From CAYVAP01 sp964343195 (GTDB taxonomy: Bacteria > Bacteroidota > Bacteroidia > J057), in NCBI GenBank assembly GCA_964343195.1, contig CAYFIR010000066.1:1-34415 (forward strand): DNA of 34,415 bases, given 5' to 3'. The first letter of the stretch is position 1. Each line of letters starts with the position of its first letter. The position numbers were made by a program, and so were the translations under genes. The notes below the pieces were generated by a model, which ran no database searches, had not been told where the DNA came from, and was given only the letters and a program-made list of their open reading frames with translations. This document shows positions 16,441 to 23,597 of the stretch, piece by piece.

Positions 16441-17694
16441 ATGAATCAACTTCGCATCATACCATCACTGCTTCTGGCCGGACTCACCCTGGCCCTTGCT
16501 GGCTGTAAGGTCGAGCCAGTCGATCCGATCGACGAGCCAGGTGCAGCAACCCAGTATTTCCTCGGCATCGAGTCCCCTACCGCCTCTGACGCGGTCGATG
16601 TGCTCACGCTGGGCAGCGACAGCCTCACGGCGGGGGAGATTTCTCCTGTGGGCAATGGCTTCGAGCAGCCTGCGTGGATGACCTTTGTGCAAGGGGTGGA
16701 CCAGATTTTTGCGACGGGCTACACCTCTGCGCCTGAGTTCACCAGCTACGAATTGGAAGATGGCGTCCTGACCCAGGGCAGCAGCTTCTTCACCGACCTG
16801 ACCGTTTATGCCCTCGACGTAGTAGATGAGGCGAGCATGGTCCTGATGGGCTCAACGCGTTCGGGACTGTCGGAGAAGAAGATCTACCGCGTCAACACCA
16901 ACAGCATGAGCATCGAGGAGACCGTTACGGTGGACTTTGGCAACGAACCTGCCGACAGCCTGATGTCGTTTCCTACTGACCTGCGCGTTCGCGATGGCTA
17001 CCTGTTTGTGTCCTACTACCTGATCCACGCCAGCGGTGACTTCTCCACCCCCGGCTCCAACGAGGCCAAAGTCGCCGTGTTCACCTATCCGGGTCTGGAA
17101 TTTCAAAAAATCATCGTGGACGACCGCGCCCCCAACCTGGGTCGCTATTACACCCTCAACACCCTGGAGATGGATGAGCAAGGTGACATTTACGCCTTTG
17201 CGCCTTCTTCTCTCGCCTGTGGCTACGCACCTGTTCCGGCCAACAACTCCAGCGTGCTGCGCATCAAGGCCGGCGAAACCGAATTTGACGCGAGCTACCA
17301 CATCGACTTCGAAGCCCTCAGCGGTGGCTACAAGATCAACGACCTGTACTACGTAGCCGATGGAAAAGCCGTCGTGCGCGTCCTCAAGGAAGACGAAAAC
17401 GATGCGGCATACCTCTGGGCGACTTACGCTCCTACCTCCGAAAATCCTTTGCTGGAAACCGGCATTCTCGACCTATACAACGAGACCTTCACCCTGCTGC
17501 CCGAAGTACCCAAGTCTGGCGGCGGCTGGAACGGCGCGACCCTGGTCGAAGACAGCAAGCTCTACCTCGGCATCAGCAACAGCACCTACGCTGGCATTTA
17601 TGTGATCGACGTAGCAGCCGGTACCGCCACAGAAGGAGCTACCGTGGATGGCAACTACACCAAAGGGATTCTTTCGCTTACTCCCGCTGATTGA
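16441..17694 (+). CDS. DUF4374 surface lipoprotein, XusB-like siderophore binder
   Basis: Lipoprotein of 417 aa. The N-terminus MNQLRIIPSLLLAGLTLALAGC has a lipobox with lipidated Cys22, followed by an acidic Asp/Glu-Pro spacer. The rest is beta-rich with repeats of the form FxxGY, YELEDGVL, YRVNTNSMSIEE and IYVIDVAAGTATEG, as expected for a seven-bladed propeller of the DUF4374 family. Bacteroides XusB of this family binds ferric siderophore on the cell surface and hands it to XusA. It starts 22 bp after the receptor stop, so the two are co-transcribed. The siderophore-contact residues cannot be judged from sequence alone. Confidence 0.9.
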   Translation: MNQLRIIPSLLLAGLTLALAGCKVEPVDPIDEPGAATQYFLGIESPTASDAVDVLTLGSDSLTAGEISPVGNGFEQPAWMTFVQGVDQIFATGYTSAPEFTSYELEDGVLTQGSSFFTDLTVYALDVVDEASMVLMGSTRSGLSEKKIYRVNTNSMSIEETVTVDFGNEPADSLMSFPTDLRVRDGYLFVSYYLIHASGDFSTPGSNEAKVAVFTYPGLEFQKIIVDDRAPNLGRYYTLNTLEMDEQGDIYAFAPSSLACGYAPVPANNSSVLRIKAGETEFDASYHIDFEALSGGYKINDLYYVADGKAVVRVLKEDENDAAYLWATYAPTSENPLLETGILDLYNETFTLLPEVPKSGGGWNGATLVEDSKLYLGISNSTYAGIYVIDVAAGTATEGATVDGNYTKGILSLTPAD

Positions 17695-17767
17695 TACCCA
17701 ACCAAGCACTCCAAAGGGGATGATACATTCCGTATCGTCCCCAATTTTCCTGGCCGAAAACAGCCAA

Positions 17768-18060
17768 GCCCTCCAAAAAGAGGGCGCTGGTGAGGCTCTC
17801 CGAGCCGACACCTATTGTCTTAAAGTCTCTGACTTTGGTGGCTGCGTCGGAGACGCTGAGACTCGACGTGTCGCTTCTCAGAAGCTAACGAGCAGCATTA
17901 CTAGCGCAATGCTTAGCAACCACGCCCTCAAAAAGAGGGCGCTGGTGAGGCTCTCCGAGCCGACACCTATTGTCTTAAAGTCTCTGACTTTGGTGGCTGC
18001 GTCGGAGACGCTAAGACTCGACGTGTCGCTTCTCAGAAGCTAACGAGCAGCATTACTAGC
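17768..18060. repeat. 155-bp tandem direct repeat in the siderophore operon
   Basis: Two copies with a period of 155 bp (for example AGGGCGCTGG at 17781 and again at 17936). Apart from small differences at the left edge, I see only one mismatch over the rest of the unit (GCTGAGACT versus GCTAAGACT). Each unit carries several short palindromes such as GCCCTC-AAAAA-GAGGGC and GGCTCTCCGAGCC. The start of a third copy lies beyond an insertion, at 18144-18172. The array separates the xusB-like from the xusC-like gene. Confidence 0.92.
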
Positions 18061-18143
18061 TTGACCATTCGAAATTCGTATAAAATGCTCACCAGCAACA
18101 CTTTCAATCACGGATTACTGATGACGAATTTCGAATTCTTTCC
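18061..18143. mobile_element. 83-bp MITE-like insertion with 6-bp target duplication
   Basis: A non-repeat segment splits the junction between repeat copies 2 and 3. The intact junction (17909-17920) reads TACTAGCGCAAT. Here ACTAGC occurs at both edges (18055-18060 and 18144-18149), as a 6-bp target-site duplication. Inside, ATTCGAAATTCGT (18067-18079) and ACGAATTTCGAAT (18124-18136) form perfect 13-bp inverted arms around 44 bp. No coding capacity. Confidence 0.7.
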
Positions 18144-18173
18144 ACTAGCGCAATGCTTAGCAGCCACGCCCTC

Positions 18174-18219
18174 TCTACTTCCCTCCATTTCCTGCATACC
18201 TCCATACCTTCCCCCCTTC
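18174..18219. repeat. Pyrimidine tract CCTCCATACCTTCC before the PepSY gene
   Basis: A CT-rich tract with CCTCCATTTCC, CATACCTCCATACC and TTCCCCCC, the reverse complement of the GGTATGGA tracts elsewhere. It occupies the site where a ribosome binding site for the PepSY gene would be, leaving no purine-rich signal. Confidence 0.6.
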
Positions 18220-18221
18220 CT

Positions 18222-19382
18222 ATGAATCGTCGCTTCAAATCCTACGTTCGCAAGGTCCATCTCTGGCTCGGGCTCGCCTCTGGCCTGATCGTCTTCATCG
18301 TCGCCCTCACGGGGGCAGGCTGGGTGTTCCAGGAGGAAATCAACCAGCTTTGGGGGGAGAAATACCCCGTAGAGGCAAAGGGGGGAGCTTTTATCACGCC
18401 TACCCAGGCCAGGGCCCACGCGCAGCAGGTCTTCCCTGACCGGACCATCCACGGGACAGCCTATGGGCAACCCGATGAGCCCGTAGAGGTGATTTTTTAT
18501 CAGGCGGAGCCAGAGTTTTACCGCTCAGTGTTTCTCGATCCGTACAGCGGGAAGGTGCTGGGGACCAAGGATCACCGCAACGGTTTCTTCGGATTTTTGC
18601 TGCGGGGCCACATCTATCTGTGGATTCCCAACCGGGTGCTGGGCTACGCACTGACGAGCTATGGCACCCTGATTTTTGTGGTGATGCTGCTCACCGGCCT
18701 GATCCTCTGGTGGCCCAAAAAGCGCAAGGGCCTGAAGCAGCGCCTGACCTTTGACTGGAAATCCAGCACCCGCTGGCGCCGCAAAAACTTTGACCTCCAC
18801 ACCGTGGTGGGATTCTATGCTTTCGCGCTGGCGCTGGTCATTGGCTACACCGGGCTGGTGATGTCTCTGGGCTGGGTCAAAACGGCGACCTACCGGGCTT
18901 TGGGCGGAGACAAAAACCCCAAATTTGCCATTCCCGCCAATAGCTCTTATCCCGATGCTTCTACAGACAGTGACATCGCCATCATCGATCAGCTCGTGCC
19001 ACGTCTTCGGGCTGAGGTGCCTGATTATGAAGAAATTGAGGTTCACTACCCTGCGACTGACAGCAGCGGCATCTACGTGGAGCTTCGCACCCAACGAGAA
19101 GTGTACTACAGTGCCGATTTTCGGTTTTTCGACCAGCGCACAGGGCAAGAGCTGCAATCCGAGAGCGTCTATGGGCGCTACGAGGACGCAGGGGTCGCCG
19201 ACAAGATCCTCCGCATGAATTACGACATCCACATCGGTGCCATCGGGGGCCTGCCGGGGAAGATCATTGCTTTTGTGATCAGCCTGCTGATTGCCTCGCT
19301 GCCCATCACTGGCACCCTGCTTTGGTGGGGCCGCAGGAAGAAGGCCAAACGGCCCAAGAGAGCTGAATTGGCGAGGTCTTGA
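18222..19382 (+). CDS. PepSY-associated transmembrane protein, XusC-like
   Basis: Inner-membrane protein of 386 aa with about four helices: LGLASGLIVFIVALTGAGWVF after KVHLW, the segment ending VVMLLTGLILWWP, the segment starting LHTVVGFYAFALALVIGYTGL, and a C-terminal one ending LITASLP-like and LLWWGRRKK. Periplasmic PepSY-like loops lie between. Histidines at helix edges (KVHLWLG, DLHTVVG, DIHIGAIGG) fit haem or iron reduction. XusC-type proteins sit with TonB siderophore receptors and are thought to reduce or release the iron. The frame extends upstream to 18153 through repeat DNA. ATG 18222 (MNRRFKSYVRKVHLWLG) is the family start. It follows the xusB-like gene by 527 bp of repeats, so it may need its own promoter or long read-through. 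Confidence 0.92.
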   Translation: MNRRFKSYVRKVHLWLGLASGLIVFIVALTGAGWVFQEEINQLWGEKYPVEAKGGAFITPTQARAHAQQVFPDRTIHGTAYGQPDEPVEVIFYQAEPEFYRSVFLDPYSGKVLGTKDHRNGFFGFLLRGHIYLWIPNRVLGYALTSYGTLIFVVMLLTGLILWWPKKRKGLKQRLTFDWKSSTRWRRKNFDLHTVVGFYAFALALVIGYTGLVMSLGWVKTATYRALGGDKNPKFAIPANSSYPDASTDSDIAIIDQLVPRLRAEVPDYEEIEVHYPATDSSGIYVELRTQREVYYSADFRFFDQRTGQELQSESVYGRYEDAGVADKILRMNYDIHIGAIGGLPGKIIAFVISLLIASLPITGTLLWWGRRKKAKRPKRAELARS

Positions 19383-19489
19383 GGAAAGGAATCCCAACAA
19401 CCCTATCCAGGGTTTCGTAGTTAAACGAGCAGGAATATCCTCCTTCCCGAAAATTTGAGGGGTCACGCCTCCTGCCAACCCATTTACCT

Positions 19490-19921
19490 ATGAGAATCCT
19501 GAGCCTTGCCCTGATCGCCGTTTTGCTTTTTTCATGTGCTTCTTCCAGCGAAGAGCAGCCTGCTTCCAACAGCGAAGCGCCAGACTCCCAGCCCCAGGCC
19601 AGCCGTTCTTTGCCGGCGGAAATTCCGGCGAATGGCAGCTACCAGTTCGACTTGGCCTATGCAGAATGGCAGGGAAAATCCATGGGGGAAACGGTAACCG
19701 TCGAAATAAAGGGCGATTCCATCCGGGTTCTTTACTCAGGCGAGGGGAATCTTGGCTATCGTCGTGGCGAGGTGATGGAAGAGGGCCTCATCCGTCAGCA
19801 CAAATCCGGGGACTGGATCATCGCTCACGCAGAAAGCGATGTGAATGCGGAGGAGTACGGTGGCTGTACCGATGGGCCTCAGGTGATTGATTTTTCCAAC
19901 AAGAAGTTTTGGGTTTGCTAG
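19490..19921 (+). CDS. Hypothetical lipoprotein
   Basis: Small lipoprotein of 143 aa. Signal and lipobox MRILSLALIAVLLFSC put the lipidated Cys at residue 16. A Ser/Glu/Pro-rich linker (17-45) precedes a compact beta-rich domain (YQFDLAYAEWQGKSMGETVTVEIKGDSIRVLYSGEGN, ending in DFSNKKFWVC). Two Cys (GGCTDG and the final WVC) could form a disulphide. I do not recognise the family. It lies 107 bp after the PepSY gene on the same strand and may or may not be part of the iron unit. Confidence 0.8.
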   Translation: MRILSLALIAVLLFSCASSSEEQPASNSEAPDSQPQASRSLPAEIPANGSYQFDLAYAEWQGKSMGETVTVEIKGDSIRVLYSGEGNLGYRRGEVMEEGLIRQHKSGDWIIAHAESDVNAEEYGGCTDGPQVIDFSNKKFWVC

Positions 19922-19927
19922 GGGATA

Positions 19928-20155
19928 AGTTCGAAGTTCGGTGTCGATAGTTCGTAGTTGAAAGTGCTGCTGGTGGAATAAGTTCGAGGTTTACCCCTTC
20001 GCGAGATTTTGCTGTACTCAACGTGGTCAGTAGTTCAAAGTGTTGCTGACGGGCGTCTTTTCCCTACCAACAAATGAGTCAGTAATACCCTGACTATCAC
20101 GGGCTTTTCCTACGAATTACGAATACCCAATTCCCAATTGCGAATTTCTCCCCAT
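19928..20155. repeat. Heptamer-phased low-complexity repeats
   Basis: Successive 7-mers AGTTCGA, AGTTCGG, TGTCGAT, AGTTCGT, AGTTGAA, AGTGCTG begin at 19928. A short AGTTCAA-AGTGTTG piece recurs near 20032. A second tract at 20112-20146 reads ACGAATT, ACGAATA, CCCAATT, CCCAATT, GCGAATT. The same AGTTCGG to AGTGCTG series returns at 25477-25511. These fill the space between the lipoprotein and exporter stops. Confidence 0.75.
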
Positions 20156-20162
20156 GAGTCCT

Positions 20163-21929
20163 CTACACCGCCTGCATTTGGTGCAGGTCAAAGTAGGCTC
20201 CTCCCTGACGGAGCAGCTCAAAGTGATCGCCACGCTCGATGATCTCGCCTTTATTCAACACCAAAATCTGGTCACATCGCTGGATGGTCGAGAGTCGGTG
20301 GGCGATGATGATGGAGGTTCGCCCTTTGAGCACGGTATCGATGGCCTGCTGGATGATCTCCTCCGACTCGGTGTCGATGTTGGCGGTGGCTTCATCCAGT
20401 ACCAGAATGCTGGGATCGTAGGTCATGACGCGGGCAAAGGCAATCAACTGTCGCTGTCCCAGTGACAGGGTTGCTCCCCGCTCACGAACCTGATAGCTGT
20501 AATCCCCCGGCAATTTCATGATGAAATCATGCGCTCCCACTCGCTTGGCGGCTTCTACTACCTGCTCACGCGGGATATCCGGATTGTTGAGGGTGATGTT
20601 GTCAAAGATGCTGCCCGAAAACAGGAATACATCCTGTAATACTACCCCTGTGAGGCTGCGCAGGGCATCGAGGTCGTAGTCCCTGGCACTGACTCCATCG
20701 ATCAGGATATCTCCTTTCTGGATGTCGTAGAAGCGGTTGAGCAGGTTGATGATCGTGGTCTTGCCCGACCCGGTGGACCCGACCAGGGCGACCTTTTCGC
20801 CTGGCTCAGCCCTGAAGCTGATGTCTTTCAGGACGTATTCATCTTCCTTGTAGGCAAAAAATACGTTGCGGAATTCGATGCTAATGGCCTGCTGCCCATT
20901 GGCGGCCTGGGGGGTATCTTCCCCTTCATCCGGGATAAATTCACGGGTATCGAGGATGTTAAAAATGCGCTCGGCACTCACCATGCCCATCTGAAGCGTA
21001 TTGAACTGGTCGGCCAGCATGCGGATGGGTCGGAAAAACATTTGCACAAACATGATGAAGGCCACCAGTTCACCAAATTGCAGGTCCTGTGCAATCACCC
21101 GGTGCGCACCGTACCAAACGAGGATGCCCAGGGTCGCCGCTGTGATGATTTCCACCACAGGGTAGAATATCGAGTAATAGAGCACCGTCTTGACGTTGGC
21201 CACCTTCAGGCGGTCATTGATCTCATCGTAGCGGTTCATCTCCTCATCTTCGCGGTTGAAGATGTGGATGATCGACATACCCGTGAGGTGCTCCTGCACA
21301 AATGCATTCAGTTCACTGACAGACTTGCGCACCTGCTGAAAAGCCACCTTGACGTAGTTCTTGAAGACTATGGTGGACCAGATGAGGAGCGGCAGGGTAA
21401 CCAGCACCGCCAGGGTCAGTTGCCAGCTCAGGTACAGCATCGCGATCAGGATGGCGATCAACTGTAGCAGGTCGCTCAGGATGCGCACCAGCCCGGAGGT
21501 GAAGACGTTGTTGAGCGTCTCGACATCGTTGATGGTGCGTGTTTGCAGGGTGCCAATGGGGGTCCTGTCAAAATAGCTGAGCTTCAGCTTCAGGATATGC
21601 CGAAATACCTGCTGCCGGATATCGCGGATGATGCTTTGCCCCAGCCAGTTGGTCAGGTAGGTGCTGCCATACATGATGATGCCCTGCAGGACCAACAGCC
21701 CAAATATCAGCAGGATCACCACATGGAGACCGTCCATGTCGCCTACGGCTACTTCTGCATCCAGAGCGCGCTGCACCAGCAAAGGCTGCACCGGACTCAG
21801 GATCGCCATCAGAATGGTCAGCGCCCATGCCAGTCCAAACTGCGCCCTATAGGGCTTCACGTAGGAAATCATCCGCCGCAACAGGTTACGGTCCAGCGCT
21901 TTTCCTGAAACAGACTTTTTCTCCGCCAT
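20163..21929 (-). CDS. ABC exporter, MsbA/MdlB-like fused permease-ATPase
   Basis: Half-size type IV ABC exporter of 588 aa, acting as a dimer in the inner membrane. Six helices span about residues 28-310 (FGLAWALTILMAILSPVQPLL, VILLIFGLLVLQGIIMY and others). The nucleotide-binding domain is about 348-588: Walker A GSTGSGKT (384-391), signature LSLGQ (488-492), Walker B ILVLDE (508-513) and H-loop His544 in AHRLST. The signature is LSLGQ rather than LSGGQ, a change seen in a subset of this family. The substrate (lipid, drug or peptide) is not determinable. ATG 21929 is well placed behind a promoter-like sequence. Confidence 0.93.
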   Translation of the reverse strand: MAEKKSVSGKALDRNLLRRMISYVKPYRAQFGLAWALTILMAILSPVQPLLVQRALDAEVAVGDMDGLHVVILLIFGLLVLQGIIMYGSTYLTNWLGQSIIRDIRQQVFRHILKLKLSYFDRTPIGTLQTRTINDVETLNNVFTSGLVRILSDLLQLIAILIAMLYLSWQLTLAVLVTLPLLIWSTIVFKNYVKVAFQQVRKSVSELNAFVQEHLTGMSIIHIFNREDEEMNRYDEINDRLKVANVKTVLYYSIFYPVVEIITAATLGILVWYGAHRVIAQDLQFGELVAFIMFVQMFFRPIRMLADQFNTLQMGMVSAERIFNILDTREFIPDEGEDTPQAANGQQAISIEFRNVFFAYKEDEYVLKDISFRAEPGEKVALVGSTGSGKTTIINLLNRFYDIQKGDILIDGVSARDYDLDALRSLTGVVLQDVFLFSGSIFDNITLNNPDIPREQVVEAAKRVGAHDFIMKLPGDYSYQVRERGATLSLGQRQLIAFARVMTYDPSILVLDEATANIDTESEEIIQQAIDTVLKGRTSIIIAHRLSTIQRCDQILVLNKGEIIERGDHFELLRQGGAYFDLHQMQAV

Positions 21930-21946
21930 GTATCTTGATTGCTGGG

Positions 21947-21978
21947 CAAAGTTACCCTTCCCCCACCCTAACTACAAG
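21947..21978 (-). promoter_or_regulatory. Bacteroidota-type promoter of the ABC exporter
   Basis: On the minus strand TAACTTTG (21954-21947) matches the -7 consensus TAnnTTTG exactly, with a TTG (about 21977-21975) some 20 nt upstream as the -33 core. The predicted transcript would start near 21940, leaving about 11 nt before the ATG at 21929. Confidence 0.55.
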
Positions 21979-22028
21979 TTGAGAAGGAAGTTTGGAGTTC
22001 AACCAGGATCCAGAGGACAGGGCTCTTT

Positions 22029-22844
22029 CTAGGACAACAACGCTTTCATCTGCCTGGCAATAAAGCCTGCAGCACGTTTGGGCGCCAAACGATAGAATTT
22101 ATCCAGGAAACTGGCATCGCTGCCTACCAGTTCCCTGAATTTATTCTTTTCAATGGCCTTGACCATGATCTCAGCGGCTTTTTCGGGAGCCAGGGCTTTG
22201 CTCGCCTGGGCTTCCAGTTCCTTGGGGTCAAGTCCACCAGTCGGAGTACTCACCCCTGAGTTTTCGGTGATACTGGTCGCTACCGCACCAGGAAACAGGA
22301 CCGTTACGTTGACATTGGTGTCCATCAACTCGGCATGGAGTCCCTCCGTGAGGAGTTTGACCGCTGCCTTGGAAGCACCGTAGATCGTCTGTCCAGGTAC
22401 AGGTAAAAATCCCCCCATACTCGCGACATTGGCAATGTGAGCTTCCGGGCGCTTTAGCAGATGCGGCAGAAAAGCCTTGATCATGTTGAGCGTTCCATAA
22501 AAGTTGATGTTCATCACCCGCTCCACGGTGCTGAACTCCAGTTCGCTCACCTTGATGAAGGGCTGTATGATGCCAGCATTGTTGATAATGGCATCTACGG
22601 CCCCATGCTGTTCGATCACCACCTGAGGAAAGGCATTTACCTTATCGCGGTCCGTGATGTTCAACTCATGGGTAGAAAGATTGGCCTGATTACTCCCTGC
22701 CATAGAGGCGGTTTCTTCCATACCTGGGAGGTTGATGTCCGCGATGGCCACTTTTGCCCCTTTTTTGAGTAGGAGAAGAGCCAATTGGCGGCCCATGCCG
22801 CTGCCTCCACCAGTTACTACGAATACTTTGTCCTTAATCGTCAT
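22029..22844 (-). CDS. Short-chain dehydrogenase/reductase
   Basis: Classical SDR of 271 aa, an NAD(P)-dependent oxidoreductase. The cofactor motif TGGGSGMG is at 11-18, NNAG at 88-91, and the catalytic Ser142, Tyr155 and Lys159 are in VASMGGF and YGASK. DINLP after the second strand suggests NAD(H) preference. The frame extends three codons to a TTG, but ATG 22844 (MTIKDKVFVVTGG) is the better start. It is divergent from a TetR regulator 174 bp away, which probably controls it. Substrate may be a lipid or secondary alcohol, but this is inference. Confidence 0.93.
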   Translation of the reverse strand: MTIKDKVFVVTGGGSGMGRQLALLLLKKGAKVAIADINLPGMEETASMAGSNQANLSTHELNITDRDKVNAFPQVVIEQHGAVDAIINNAGIIQPFIKVSELEFSTVERVMNINFYGTLNMIKAFLPHLLKRPEAHIANVASMGGFLPVPGQTIYGASKAAVKLLTEGLHAELMDTNVNVTVLFPGAVATSITENSGVSTPTGGLDPKELEAQASKALAPEKAAEIMVKAIEKNKFRELVGSDASFLDKFYRLAPKRAAGFIARQMKALLS

Positions 22845-22978
22845 TTTCAGCAAGGTTAGAGCTTAAGAGATGTAGCCAGCTTTTAGGTTATGATGGTGGG
22901 AAAGAGGTATGCATGCCATCCATATTTCCGCCCAAAAGAAGCTACCAGGAAGGTAAATATAGGAAGAAAACCGACAAG

Positions 22979-23014
22979 TGTTACACACTGTAACATGAAA
23001 AATTCCTAGCTTTG
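22979..23014 (+). promoter_or_regulatory. TetR operator palindrome and promoter of the tetR gene
   Basis: A perfect 17-bp palindrome TGTTACA-CAC-TGTAACA (22979-22995) in the divergent intergenic region. TAGCTTTG (23007-23014) matches the -7 element TAnnTTTG exactly and lies four bases before the ATG at 23019. The palindrome falls over the -33 position, the expected site for autorepression. The mRNA would be leaderless or nearly so. Confidence 0.7.
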
Positions 23015-23018
23015 ATAA

Positions 23019-23591
23019 ATGAGGGAATATTCAGCAAACAACCCAACCCCACCAGTCGAAATAAGAAGTGATGCATCCGCCAATCGGAAGGCCATCATAG
23101 CCGCTGCACGCGATCTTTTTTCGGTCCGAGGTCCGGAAATTCCCCTTTCGGAAGTAGCCAAAGCAGCAAAAGTATCACGCCCGACCCTGTATAGGAACTT
23201 TTCAGATCGGTCAGACCTGATTGCTGCAGTCTTTCACCTAAACCTCGATTTTCTGGAAGAATTCTCAGAAAAGCATCAGGAGGACGAGAATCTTTTTTCG
23301 AGGCTTATGGAACTGATCCTGCGCCAGCAGGTAGAATTTCATTCATTGATCCCCTATCTCAGTGAGGGACACGAGATACTGAATCACAGACTTTGGAAGA
23401 TATTTGATGCTCCAGCGCGTGTAGCCAAAGCCAGGGGAGTTCTTCGGGCGGATTTCAACATTGAGCGGGATCTCAACCTCCTCATCATGATGCTGGGAGG
23501 AGCGCTGCTTCACCCTTCCGACCAGAACGATCAGGCCAAAGTCCAGCGAGCCCTTCAACTGCTCACCGAGGGCATTCAGGGAAATCGCTAA
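23019..23591 (+). CDS. TetR/AcrR-family transcriptional regulator
   Basis: One-component regulator of 190 aa. The N-terminal helix-turn-helix domain spans about residues 20-68 (ANRKAIIAAARDLFSVRG, then PLSEVAKAAKVSRPTLYRNFSDRSDLIAAVF with the usual TLYRNF recognition helix). The rest is a helical ligand-binding domain of unknown ligand. It is transcribed away from an SDR gene and has a perfect palindrome at its promoter, so it probably represses itself and the SDR gene. Its stop is 6 bp from the convergent GH130 gene. Confidence 0.95.
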   Translation: MREYSANNPTPPVEIRSDASANRKAIIAAARDLFSVRGPEIPLSEVAKAAKVSRPTLYRNFSDRSDLIAAVFHLNLDFLEEFSEKHQEDENLFSRLMELILRQQVEFHSLIPYLSEGHEILNHRLWKIFDAPARVAKARGVLRADFNIERDLNLLIMMLGGALLHPSDQNDQAKVQRALQLLTEGIQGNR

Positions 23592-23597
23592 CCGGAG

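Noticed and set aside
17648..18043. 131-residue ORF over the 155-bp repeats
   Set aside because: It begins inside the lipoprotein gene in another frame and consists of the repeat translated twice.
17768..18172. CRISPR-like array
   Set aside because: Only two long near-identical units with no short repeat-spacer pattern and no cas genes nearby.
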